Below, piece by piece: positions 38,687-51,600 of a DNA stretch of 64,000 bases. Location of the stretch: NCBI GenBank assembly GCA_025267735.1, contig CM046293.1, forward strand, positions 7,588,560 through 7,652,559, in the 5' to 3' direction. Below the pieces are notes generated by a model. That model was not told the DNA's origin and did not search any database. It worked only from the letters and a program-made list of their open reading frames with translations. How positions within the stretch are numbered: the first letter of the stretch is position 1; every line of letters starts with the position of its first letter. This DNA comes from Mactra quadrangularis (taxonomy: Eukaryota > Mollusca > Bivalvia > Venerida > Mactridae). The position numbers and the translations under genes were made by a program.

Positions 38687-39785
38687 TAATGATTTATGAA
38701 AAAATGTCCAACATAACTGAATGTTTATGACTAGTAAATATTGTCAAGCACTCTATGTATATCGAATACAAAAATACCACCTCTTATAGTCATGGAATGT
38801 AAATTTGAATTTAGTGTTTTGTACTCGGCGAAAAATATAATAGATATTTCAAGACTACGTCCACCATAAACAATATTATGACATAAAACTATTCCACGCC
38901 TCGTAGTACAGCCATTTGTAAAATAACGTCCATAATTGTAGTAAGATGTTTGCTATCAAGTTTGTTTCTAAAACAATAAATAGAAAAAATATTCAAATTT
39001 CCGATATTGAGGATATTGACTTATTCAATGTCCTCTTGTAAGTCAGTGTTATTTGTAGCGGTTTTATTTGTATTGAGTTTCTAGATCGCGACATTCGAGA
39101 TTCAATTATAAACTATTTGACCGTTATTGATACGTAGGATGTCACATTTACTGACTTCAACTACTTATTATCATTACTAATGCTTTCTCCACTGACACGA
39201 AATAATTATATCTTTAATGTCATTGCTTTGAAAATAAGAAATAAAAAACTACCATTAAACACTACGGTCGCATGTATCCGAAGAAAAACGTACATTGACA
39301 TTCTATTACAAATTACATAAATATTCAGTTTGATAGAATAAAACTATTTGACAAAGTAGAAAGGAACTCTATACAATCAATATGAAAACAATTATTGAGT
39401 GAACATGATTGGATTGCTTAAATGATTTGATTTAATACGGCACATAATTAATCGCAGATTTAAGAAATAATAAACCGACATCAGCCTTTTTATCGTAAAA
39501 TATCTACATGTATTACTAAAATCTTATTGTAAATGCGCGACATTAATCTTACGCTTTTCCAAACTCTTTTTGTACTTCATTTTTATAACTTATCTGATAT
39601 AAAACTAGAGTTGATTAAATTGTTTTTCGTTGAATACAGATGTTTACAAAGACATCAATACAGAAGTCTATTTGCGTAAAACATCGAATAGACTGCTACT
39701 CATTCAAATGTTTATTCAAGAGTTTGTTCGTCAATATATATATATATGCTTTTAGAAGTCTATTCTGAATAACATAAGTTAAGTG

Positions 39786-39822
39786 CTGAATAGACAGCAG
39801 GATTAATTCAGAGTCTATTCAG
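39786..39822. repeat. Perfect 10-bp hairpin in a GTCTATTC-rich patch (B2)
   Basis: CTGAATAGAC (39786-39795) pairs with GTCTATTCAG (39813-39822) across a 17-base loop. Further copies lie upstream: GAATAGACTGC (about 39686) and AGTCTATTCTGAATAAC (about 39757). B3 keeps the same hairpin at 57203-57212 with 57230-57239. B1 lacks the region through the deletion at the 4.9 kb insertion. Confidence 0.5.
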
Positions 39823-39987
39823 AAAGGTATTAAGAAGTTTATTAGTGATATCTTAGTTATGTATTTAAAAGTCAAGTCAGTAGACGGATCGGACTATTAT
39901 ATATCATACATGACGAAAAACAATTAAGTTCTATTATGTTAGGTACAAAGAGAAATGTTATATAATTCTTGCAATTATAAGGGACAA

Positions 39988-40440
39988 ATATATAAATTCT
40001 TCATCTAACAAAGCTCTAACTTGTTTTCTGTTGACATTTAGAATGATTCAGTACTTGTCGTTAATTTAATTAAGCAAATACATTGTATTTTAAAATAATG
40101 TTTCTTGCCTGTTTATTATTCTAATTAATTGATAAACCATTAAGTGTTTTCACAAACTGTTAGTTACGTGTTTTAAATCTTTTAGCCAAGTTCGTTGCTC
40201 CATATATATTAATTCTTCTACTAGCAAATCCCTGACTTGTTTTCACCAGCGAACTTTTATAATGATTTAATACCTTCGTTGATTTAATTAATCAATTACT
40301 TCAAAAATGCTTTTTGTAATTACCTGTTTATTAATCTTATTAATTGATAAACCATTTAGTTTTTCTACAAAAACTGACAGTGATTTGTTTAGTTTCTTTT
40401 AGCCAAGTTCCTTGTTCCATAATTGAATGTCAGGTATTTT
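39988..40440. repeat. Tandem duplication private to B2, about 222 bp period
   Basis: Two diverged copies: one from about 39988 (AATTCTTCATCTAACAAAGC, then TTGTTTTCTGTTGACA), the next from about 40210 (AATTCTTCTACTAGCAAATC, then TTGTTTTCACCAGCGA). Each ends with ATTAATTGATAAACCATT and TTTTAGCCAAGTTC. B1 (24290-24425) and B3 (57410-57610) hold a single copy. Confidence 0.65.
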
Positions 40441-40737
40441 ATCACGTACAATTTAACGTGTTATTAAAGTAGATTTCCACATAGACAAATAGGAAATAAT
40501 TATATAATTGGGCTATAAATACTCATTGGTACTTAAAATCAATTATGAATGTTTATGTTAGATTTAAAGTGCTTGTTTTTATTATGTTATGTTTTCTTAC
40601 AAACAGATTAAGAAAACTATGAGGGAATCTCCCTACATATTTATAAAATATATTTCTCATATACAATCGGAGTTAAAGGCGATCGACACTGAAAATGTAC
40701 AGTTTATGCATACTAATATGTTATTTACGCAAATAAA

Positions 40738-41000
40738 ACCCGGGTCGATAGCGCAGTTGTTAGCGCGCCGGGATTTGGAATCTCGTGGCCAAGGGGGTGC
40801 GGGATAGATGCCCACCCGGGGAGGTTATACCCTTCCATGAAAATTTGACAATGTTGTCGATTTTCTTCCATGGTGGATAATATTGAGAGGTTTCCGACCT
40901 TGTGGAAGGGTAGGTGTGTACTGGTTATGGACAATGATCAAGGAAAGCTAGGTTAGGTGCACTGGATGCCGTAAAATGACCTAAATTGTGTAAAATAAAA
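40738..41000 (+). mobile_element. tRNA-derived SINE, copy in B2
   Basis: Same insertion as at 24748-25009, with flanking repeats TATTTACGCAAATAAA (40722-40737) and TATTTACGTAAATAAG (41001-41016). The A box has a T for G change (GCAGTTGTTAGC) and the B-box region reads GGATAGATGCC, so the internal Pol III promoter is probably weakened. Confidence 0.75.
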
Positions 41001-43197
41001 TATTTACGTAAATAAGGATAAAGAACGGCATGTCAATTATAATGACTATTTCTTTCGTAAATTTCGGGCAGAGTTGGATACATAGGAGTACTTTTGGTGT
41101 AAATGTACATGTCAAAGCCAACGAACAAAACAAGACCCACGTTACGTGAAATATTGCTTGTTTTCAAAGCGTGCGAATGAGACAATGCATGAAGCCAATT
41201 TAATAATTATTTATTAAAAATATTGATGCTGATTCACAAGGAAAATTCCAACACATTGATCGGCATAAAGAACATTGGACATGGTGAAAACAACGTAGAC
41301 ATTAGCTATGCATAAATATAAGGCGTCTCATTTACGTTCAACATTGCATGATATCTGTTATTATCCCGAAATCTGAATATGATATAAGTTTTGAGTGTTG
41401 GCATTGTGTAATAGTATGATAGTTTAAACATTATGATTTTAACATTTACTGCATAGTCTTACTGTTTTAGTCTCAGTTAATTTCTTCATAGAAATCGTAA
41501 AATCGGCGCCATACATTTAGTTACATCTGGAATGCAAACCATCGATAATAAGAACATACGAATGCCATTTACGTACATATATTGTTTCAGTAAACTTTAG
41601 TAACACATGTATTAAAATGTCAACAGTTTTATCAAGTGTCTGCGTTCGGAAATATCAATTACCATCACATGACTACATGAATGTAAATATGATTTCATTT
41701 TAAGGTGACTAATAGGCCAGTAGGGACGGGTACTTTTTATGTATCAATTTGAAACTTTATTATGTATTATATTGTAACTATGTATTAGTCACTATGTTAA
41801 ACAATTTACTAACCTACTTATAACCTTATTTTTTATTAACGTTTTCAACTTCGCATATTGCAAAAGTTTTCAATAACAACAACGACTGAAATTAACTTAC
41901 TGTCCTAAATTAGAAGATATTTAATATTTATACATATTGTGTGTGCAAACAAAATTAATCAATTTAGTCAGGTATACCATACCAATGTTGGATGTTTCGA
42001 CAGCATCTGTAAAGACAAATTGTTTTCAATAATTGATTTTTTATGGTAGTGAACATATTTAAGAAAAGTACAGTGCACAATGATACTTATTCAAAATGTA
42101 TTTTCAATGTGAATTCTGGAAACCATTACATTTCAAAAATTTATAAGCATATAAATCTCCCAGTTAAACTCTATAAAATATACAGTTCCATGTTTTAACC
42201 AAGTCATTATACATCATTATATCCCTTTAAACAGTACAATACAGCATCTCCCATCAACTTCTCCACAAAACATGCCTACATTAATGCTGAAGATATACTG
42301 GTATTACATATGTCTATTGTAAGGATTATCAGATATTGAATTGTCTACATTATGATTGGTTGTATAACTTTGAAGCTATCGGTTATAAGCAAGACTGAGT
42401 CTGACTTATCTAGAAATGAGACATCGTCTCGTATTCAACTGTATATTTATAGTGTAGCTGCAAAGGACAGTCCATCTATCATTTTAGTTTATAACATCCG
42501 ATATAAATGACAGGTATTGAAAACAAAACTATTTGGTACGATTTGTTTTGCTTTCAATCTTTATATATATCTTAATCACAATATGAAAGAGACACTCATC
42601 CAAGTGATGCGAAACCTCTTCTACAAAGTGATACGTAAGGCTCGTTACTTTCTACGCATCATCTTTGCCTATTATCAAGATTATGATTCATAGAGATACC
42701 AATTATACCATTCAATTCAAGGCTGTCTGTAAAAATATTTATGTATTGATAATATGATTTGTTTTCACTTTTTATACTATCTGTCATTCATTTCGGTATT
42801 TCATTCACCAAAGAGGCAGAAACCTAACTTATAAATAATGCATTTTAATTCAGTCTCGACGAGTCTTAATGAATAAAAAACTACTTTTATATTTGTCAAA
42901 AGCAATCTACTTCCGAATTTGTTCGTATTAATACGCAATTCCTTTGTATGGCAATAATCATATTCTGCATTTGGCTTACAGTATTAGACAAGTTTCACAA
43001 TATTTATGCAATCAATTACTAGCATCTTTCCGTTACGTGTTATGTTTCTCACCCTTTTGCGTTTCTTTTGAGAATTCATTTTTAAAACATTTGCTACCTA
43101 ACAAAAAAACGATTTGAAACTGATTAATACTATGGGACTATATAAGAGAACTTCCTGAAATCTCAAATTACTTGTATGCAATAAACCGTTATGAAGA

Positions 43198-46100
43198 GGG
43201 TTTTAATAATATGAGTTCAAATGTATTTTATGAAAGTAAATAATCTGTCTCTAAATTACATAACAAGTTATGTGTAGTCACTCAGCGTTTACAATTATGT
43301 CACCACTATTGTTACGATAGCATTGCAACATGCGTAGTTGTTTTATGATATAACATTCCTAGAAACGTAATTAATTTCTGTGACTTTTTGGTAGTTTTTC
43401 TATTGTTTTTGCTTCTAGATATTATTTAATCAATGTGTAATTATAATACTATGTGATATCTTCTTACAAAATGATCATTGAATAGAATTTCAATAGAAAA
43501 TAAATACTGTTGTTTACAGACCTGGCTACAGTGTGTCGATATTGTTTTATTCACAGAGCCTAGAGTAGAGTAAATATCGTGAATTTATCAAATTGTTAAA
43601 ATGCTGTAATCATTTTATATATAGTAAAATTTTATGTCTGTCTAACTCTGACATTTTCTTTCGGAAGACCGTCAATACCGGCGCCATGCATTTATAACAT
43701 GAGACATACAACTGATCAGTGTTTTCATATAATGCAGCAATCGTTGCATACGGATATCATTTTACAAGAATGATACGATTTTGCTTATTATTAGGGTTTA
43801 AAACATTATGACTACGTGTCTTTATTTGATAATCTGGTCTCAATCTTGTCTGTATGGAAATGTCAAAAGTGTGTATTACAGGCACTTGTAATTTCCGATG
43901 TTGCAACGATTGCCAATTAAAAATAGGGGATAGAGGATTGAAACTACTGACTGGAAAAGGCAATGAAACATTAATATCATCATTTTTTATCATTATTGAT
44001 ATGAGCAAACAATAAAAAGTGTATCAATGTCTACAGCCCTTGACAATAGGAACATTACATTTGAAATACAGTACTGTTAAACTTCAAAATCACATACATG
44101 TATATGGATAACGTGTTTTAATATCTCATTAGTTCATTTCTATCGTATCAGTAGCAATGAAAATTATTTTGTATGTTCATAAAAATATACATTTCTCATT
44201 CTAAACATCATTTACTTATTTTAGCATTGTTTGTCTTGTGCCATCAGACATATATAGTGCGTCACTTCCTTATCAATGACGTCAATTTATATGTCGAAAT
44301 ACTCTTGTGTGAATAATGACACGCCACATTTAAATGTAATAAATTGGATTTTAGAACTTACTTGTGAATAACTAAATGGTTTGTTGGATATTTCTTAGAC
44401 AAAATATTCGATATATCATTATCATTTGAAACATCAAATTTCTATTGTTCCCTAAGAATGTAATTTAAATTTGCTTCTGAAGTTTTCCCATCAATCAGAA
44501 TTACAAATCTTCATCCGGATTCTTCACTGATAAAAGCGATAGTCAAACTTAAAATAACAATGTTTAGGTGTGTAAGCTCAATAATTTTATGATCATTTTA
44601 AGCGGCTAAATTAATTTTACCTAGCATTCGTGGTTCTTTGAATTAAACTAGTGCCACAAGAACGACAGATATAGTTAAGGAATCGACTCTCGTATATCTA
44701 TGAACAATTGTTTTGTATACAGTTGTTGGTTTAATTACTGGACGATGAAGACAGCCCATCAATCTGTATTAAGGTACAATAGTCTTGTAAACTAACCCAA
44801 ATATTAGACACTCGCTTAACTTTTGATGTGGTAAAGTTATTCTGACCTTCATTTCTGTATCAGCAAAAACATAAAAAGCTGAAATGTACTAAATGAAATA
44901 GGAATAAATAAAAATATTTTTTTGAAAATTCCACTCGTGTTATGTGTATCTTCAAAACATTTCATATTAGTTTTATTACTTTCATCGCGATATCAAGCTT
45001 AGGCATTTTATGTACAGAAAGCAAACCGTAATGAAATTAATTAGTTTCATAAAATGATGATAAAATTATCATTAATTACTTGTTTCTATATTCGTTATTG
45101 TCATTTTAAAGTATTCTATCCTTATCGGATAATCTACACTTTGTTCAACTTCTACGTGTGTTGCTATAGATAAAGAACATACCTTCTTCACTGTATCTTT
45201 TTCCTTTGTATTTTGGTTTAACAAATTATGGTCACTTTGCAGAGGCCATCTGATCCAAGCTATTTTTTCTGTAAGCCTGTTCATGGCAAGTTCTCACATA
45301 CAAACACAAGGTCGTCAACTTCACCTTATCAAAGGAACAAAATCAACTAAGTGTTCTAACGTGCCTTCTGTGACATATTGTAACATAGCTGCAACTTGGA
45401 GTTTCTGAGATTTGGTATTGATATTTTAAACATCTTCGAGTGTGTTAAAATGTTTGATGGTCTTCACGATCTTAAGTACGCAACTTAATCTGTAAACATG
45501 GACAAAGATAATTGTATCTCTACTGCTTTTTAACCTTGAAGCAAACTTAAGACAATAAATATATTTCAAGTGTTAAATTACGATTAAAACCATTCAGAAA
45601 ATAAACTTCAAGATGTTTTCGTCCTTGAACACCTATGACAGACTTTGAATTTACATTATTAGGTACATCTAGATAATTGACTCTCGACAACAGCACATTA
45701 CTAGTGATATTTTCGCAAAGCATAGACAAAGACCAGTGCGGAAATCTTAACATCTTTTTATTGTCCAGAATCACGTAATTTAAATTACAATAAGCCATTA
45801 ATGGACTCTATAGGACGGAAACACCACAGCATTGGTCGTAAAATAATAATTTACTCATATTAAGAAGCATCATTATTTTTTATTATATGTTTTGCCTTGT
45901 AAGAAACTTGCAACTCATGTTCATTTGCATGTTAAGTTTGAAATAAATGACTAAGATTGGTTTCTTTATTGCTTCTAGCTAGAAAACCAAGATCATACAA
46001 GGCCTGCTCCATTTGTCTTAAAGTTTCTGCGTGCATAATTAACATATTTTGATGAAGGTTATTACAACGATACAGCTGGAAGTTCAAGTTTGTGCGATAC

Positions 46101-48627
46101 ATAAAGAATGTATAAATCAGACACAGCATTTGTTTGGATCCACTTAGAAATATACCAACTTGCTTAATCAAAACTATTTGACCAAGATCCAATTATACCG
46201 TTTTAAATAATATGATTTCTTCTTACTAAGATTAGATATTCCACTGAAGTTAAACTCCACCATTTATGAGTTTAACAAATACGGGTTTAACAAAACAAAT
46301 ACAAACGATCCAATTTTTGTAATTGCATGGCATATATGACAAAAATAGTTAGAATAAATACTACACGTACCCAGACAAACGGTAATGTATAAATACATTA
46401 GTGTGCTTTTTTAATGTAAAGTATAATATCTCATGGGAATAAATAGCACTTAGTCTAAATAATGCAGCCGTAAAATGTTGTCAATACGACGTATAAACTT
46501 AAGAAAAGACAATAAAAGACAATTAGTCTGAGACATTGTATCATGTTGTATTTGAACATAACACCTTTATCAAAACTAAACGTGTATATCAAACGACCAG
46601 TATTGAATCATTACTATAAAGGATTTATTAGAAAAGTCGTAAAAAAGACATTGAGAACAGTGTGTATGTTAATAACAAGTCGGAAATCTCATTTTTGATT
46701 ATATGGCATTTATACCACTATTGTTATAATTCCCTAAGTGGCTGGTAAAAGAAGGTAAAGATGGCGCATCGAGGTTTTTCAATAAAGAAAGGGTAATATA
46801 CTAAATCATTTATTCACATTGTTAAATATGTAAGTTAATAAAAGTATGACCGACTTTTTATTGTCTCTACTAATATTCTCAGTCATATCATAGTGCTCTA
46901 TAAACTAATATATATAATCAATTATTCATTATCTTTCGACTATAAAGTGAATGTCTAACACAATATAGCATTATTATTAGGTAAATAGCTATTAAGGCAA
47001 TATAAGTTCAACAGTATAGCTTAGGTTATGTAGCTGAAAATAATATTCCTTTTTCTGACTACAAAATTAGGATATGGAAGTGGTTGTCCAAATAAGTTGA
47101 TTTAGCATCTAGCACTATCTCTTGTTAGTAGAATATAGATTGCCAAAAAGGATTTTTTTTTGCTCGAAATAAACGTTGATGTCCCGGGCATTCGGACACC
47201 CACAAATTGCATTTGCTGTTTTTACTTGTAGATATTTATTATTCCATTATATATTCAACAACAATAGACGATTTGCCTTCACTACCCTTTTTCACGATAT
47301 TTTATGCAAAAATATTCACACCTTTTGTATTTGATTATACATAGCAGCAATTCAAATGATAATTCTCAATTTCGACTAAAACTCACTCCACTTTTATTTA
47401 TAAGTCAGGATTCGTTGAGTTTTAAGTCAAGAATGGTAACAATTGTTTCAAGGACAAGAAATAAGTCTTATATCAAATTACACTGTCCGTACCATAGCGG
47501 ACACCCTTTAGATTTTTGTTTTCATTAGGGTTTTTTGTGGCGTCCTTCTTATATCAAAAACGCAAAAATCTATTAACATTTCTCTCTTCACAAATTCTTG
47601 CTTTGTTATGTTTGTTGCGTCTTCATGATATCATAAATCAAACATCTTTATTGCTTTTTGGCTCCATGGAAAGTCTGTGATTATTTACTGTTGTGTGCTG
47701 GGCATGTCTTAGATTCCTTTTTACTGCATGACAAAGCAAAACCATAAACGTTTACATAAAATGTTCTCCGATAGAATTCAGTTTCTCTTTTTTTACGACG
47801 AACAACATGCAAAGATTAATATTGTATATATATCAGTAGTGAATATGTTTTCTGTTTCAGATATGAATATGGAATTTTCCACGGCATGATGGATTGTTTT
47901 AGTCTGTATTTCTGTCGATATAAAATCTAGTATCTGTAGATGTAATTATTAGATAAGATCAGTCAATTAATCGGTATAAGAATACAGTACTCTTTCTAAT
48001 TTATAAGAATAAATGTCCATTGTTCAACGACATATTGATGAAGTGCCATTTTTCGACCTTTATTAAATAAACCATCATATGTTTTACCGAGATATGCATC
48101 ATTTGTCTATTTCCAATAACCACCAGGAATACTGTCTAAGAACTATCATATGACTTCATATATATGATATGTTGTTCAATTAATAGACATTTGCTTAACA
48201 TACAGTGTGTCTCAATACATGAAATTAAGTGAGATTACCAAAGTCTTCATTAATCTGGGACAGGCATTCATCGACTATAACGATTCAGACATTAAACTTG
48301 CGATGATAAGGCACATTTTCGCTAAGTCCATATAAATTTGTAGGTATTGTCGTCTATTCAAAAATAACTGCCATGGGCTTTTTATACTCTTACGATTAAT
48401 ACTATGTTGTTTTATTAATCGACATTAATGTATTTACGTAACATATTGTCATTTAATGTCTGATTGACGTGTCTCAATTAATAGAATATAGAAATGTCAA
48501 TTATAGGTATTGCAGATAAAGGTTCCAACGTCATTATATCAATGTGGCAAAGTTGTTTATCAACTATATCAACTCAGGCAATAAAATTGGCCGCTTCCGT
48601 TATAAGCTCTGGATGTTTTATTATATT
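43198..48627. repeat. U module, copy 5 (type c with U2-like tail)
   Basis: Body 44.6-48.1 kb resembles U3 and U6. The tail resembles U2 (GGGACAGGCATTCATCGACTAT, with the corresponding U2 block at 11150-11180) and runs into U6 with no B module. P1 and P2 frames are at 45932-46192 and 45547-45798. The head has lost about 0.6 kb at the B2 junction. No confident gene. Confidence 0.85.
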
Positions 48628-51600
48628 GTGTATTTTTCATGATATCTCCCAATGCTGTAATTATGCAAGTGGATAAAAACAATAATGATCAGACCGTTGT
48701 GACAAACGGAAATCAAGAGTCGTGCATAACTAGGTGCATTATTTTGAGAATTAATATCTTTAAAAATAGATATTGTGTCGCTGTTCTGCATTTATAAAGC
48801 AATAGCAATAAAAATATATACAGCATTTAAGTTTTCAAATATTACACTATAATTAATGATACATTACTAATTTCAAGAACATCTTTTATGTAGAGTTTCA
48901 ATATCAAACAAAATAATTTACATCAATCGCTATTTAAATAAGTATTTGAGGGACTATAATGAATAATAAAAAAGTAATCGTTCAAGAATCATTTAGATGT
49001 CATACATTCAAAGGGCTCAGCTGAACAAAATTTCGTATTAGTTAGTAGAGTTACATTAAGTTTGTTATGATAAATATATTTTTCGAATGTTGGTTTTTTT
49101 AATTTTTATCAAAGGATTTTAATATCATGTGTTTTAATTTTATTCTATAAAATTTTATAATATATCTCTTAAATATTAAACAAAGTACACAACGTTTACA
49201 ATTATGTCTCCTCTTTTCTTACGGTAGCATTGCGACATGCGTAGTTGTTTATGATATAACATTCCTAGAAACGCCATTGTGATTTCTGTGACTTTTTGGT
49301 AGTTTTTCTATTGTTTCTGCTTCTATATATTATTTAAGCAATGTGTAATTATACTATTATTTGTGATATCTTCATACAAAATGATCATTGAATAAGATTC
49401 CAATAGAAAATAAATACTATTGTTTACAGGCCTGACTATAGTGTGTCGATATTCTTTTATTCACAGAGCCTAGAGTAAATATTGTGAATTCATCAAATTG
49501 TTAAAATCCTGTAATCATTTTATATATAGTAACATTTTATGTCTGACGCTGTCATTTTCTTTCGGAAGATCGTCGATACCCGCGCCATGCATTTATAACA
49601 TGAGAAATACAAATGATAAGTGTTTTCATATAATGCAGAAATCGTTGCATTCAGATATCATTTTACAAGAATGGCATGATTTTGCTAATTATTAGGGTTT
49701 AAAACATTATGACTACGCGTCTTTATTTTGATAATCTGGTCTCAGTCTTGTCTGAATGGAAATGTCAAACGTGGGTATTACAGGCACTTGTAATTTTCGA
49801 TGTTGCAACGATTGCCAATTAAAAATAGATAGAGGATTAAAACTACTGACTAGAAAACGCAATGAAACATTAATACCATTATTTATTATCATTATTGATA
49901 TGAGTAAACAAAAAAGAAAAACAGTTATCAATGTCTACATCACTTGACATAAGGATTATTCAGATTTGAAATACAATACTGTCAAACTTCAAAATCACAT
50001 ATATGTATATGGATAACGTGTTTTTTTATATCTTATTAGTCCATTTTTATCGTATCAGTAGCAATGAATAATTATTTTTTATGTTCATTAAAGATATTGG
50101 AGACTATACATTTCTAATTCTAAACCTCATTCTCTACTTATTTTAGCATTGTTTGTCTTATGCCAGCAGACAAACAAATGTAGTGCGTCACTTCCTTATC
50201 ATTGACGTAAATTTATATGTCGAAATGCTCTTGTGTGAATAATGACGAATAATGACACGCCACATTTAAATGTAATAAATTGGATTTTAGAACTTACTTG
50301 TGATAACTAATTGGTTTGTTGGATATTTCTTAGACAAAATATTCGATATATCATTAAAATTTGAAACATCAAATTTCTATTGTTACTTAATAACGTAATT
50401 TGAATTTGTTTTTGGAGTTTTCCCATCAATCAGAATTACAAATCTTCATCCTGATTCTTCACTGATAAAAGCGATAGTGAAACTTAAAATAACAATGTTC
50501 AGGTGTGTAAGCTTAATAATTTTATGATCATTTTAAGCGGCTAAATTTATCTTACCTAGCATTCGTAGTTCTTTGAATTAAACCAGTGCCACAAGACCGA
50601 CAGATATAGTTAAGGAATCGACTCTCGTATATCTATGAACAATTGTTTTGTATACAGTTGTTGGTTTAATTACTGGACGATGAAGACAGCCCATCAATCT
50701 GTATTAAGGTACATTAGTCTTGTAAACTAACACAAATATTAGACACTCGCTCAACTTTTGATGTGGTAAAGTTATTCTGACCTTCATTTCTGTATCAGCA
50801 AAAACATAAAAAGCTGAAATGTACTGAATGGAATAGGGATAAATAAATATTTTTTTGAAAATTGCACTCGTGTTATTTGTATCTTCAAAACATGTCATAT
50901 TAGTTTTATTACTTTCATCGCAATATCAAGCTTAGGCATTTTATGTACAGAAAGCAAACCGTAATGAAATCAATTAGTTTCATAAAATGATGATAAATGT
51001 ATCATTATCTACTTGTTTCTATATTCGTTATTGTCATTTTAAAGTATCCTATCCTTATCGGATAATCTACACTTTGTTCAACTTCTACGTTTGTTGCTAT
51101 AGATAAAGAACATACCTTCTTCACTGTATCATTTTTCCTTTGTATTTTGGTTCAACAAATTATGGTCACTTTGCAGAGGCCAGCTAATCCAAGCTTACTT
51201 TTCTGTAAGCTTATTCATGGCAAGTTCTCACAAACCCCAAAACAAGGTTGACAACTTCACCTTAACAATGAAACAAAACAAAACAAGTGTCCTAACGTGC
51301 CCTTCTGTGACATATCGTAACATAGCTGCAACTTGGAGTTTCTTAGATTTAGTCTTGAAATTTTAAAATCTTCAAGTGTGTTAAAAAGTTTGATAGTCTT
51401 CACGACCTTAAACACGCAACTAAATCCGTAAACGTAGACGAAGATAATTGTATTTATTTTGCTATTTAACCTTGAAGCAAACTTAAGACACGAAATGTAT
51501 TTTAAGAGCTAAATTACGATTACAATCATTCAGGAAATAGACTTTGAGATGTTTTCGTCTTTGAACACCTATGACAGAATTTGAATCTACATTATTTGGT

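Larger units (their letters stand above)
33535..43197. repeat. B module, copy 2
   Basis: Aligns with B1 and B3 across its length and is the fullest version of the middle section (39465-40060, missing from B1). Private features are an extra block of about 470 bp at 34984-35457, the 3.1 kb inverted-ended element at 35592-38686, and a tandem duplication at 39988-40440. Its right junction with U5 has lost about 0.6 kb that B1/U4 retain: CAATAAACCGTTATGAAGAG passes almost at once into TAATCTGTCTCTAAATTAC. No gene seen outside the insertion. Confidence 0.8.

Noticed and set aside
39735..39752. AT dinucleotide run
   Set aside because: Only about eight ATs, common in AT-rich DNA and of no structural weight here.
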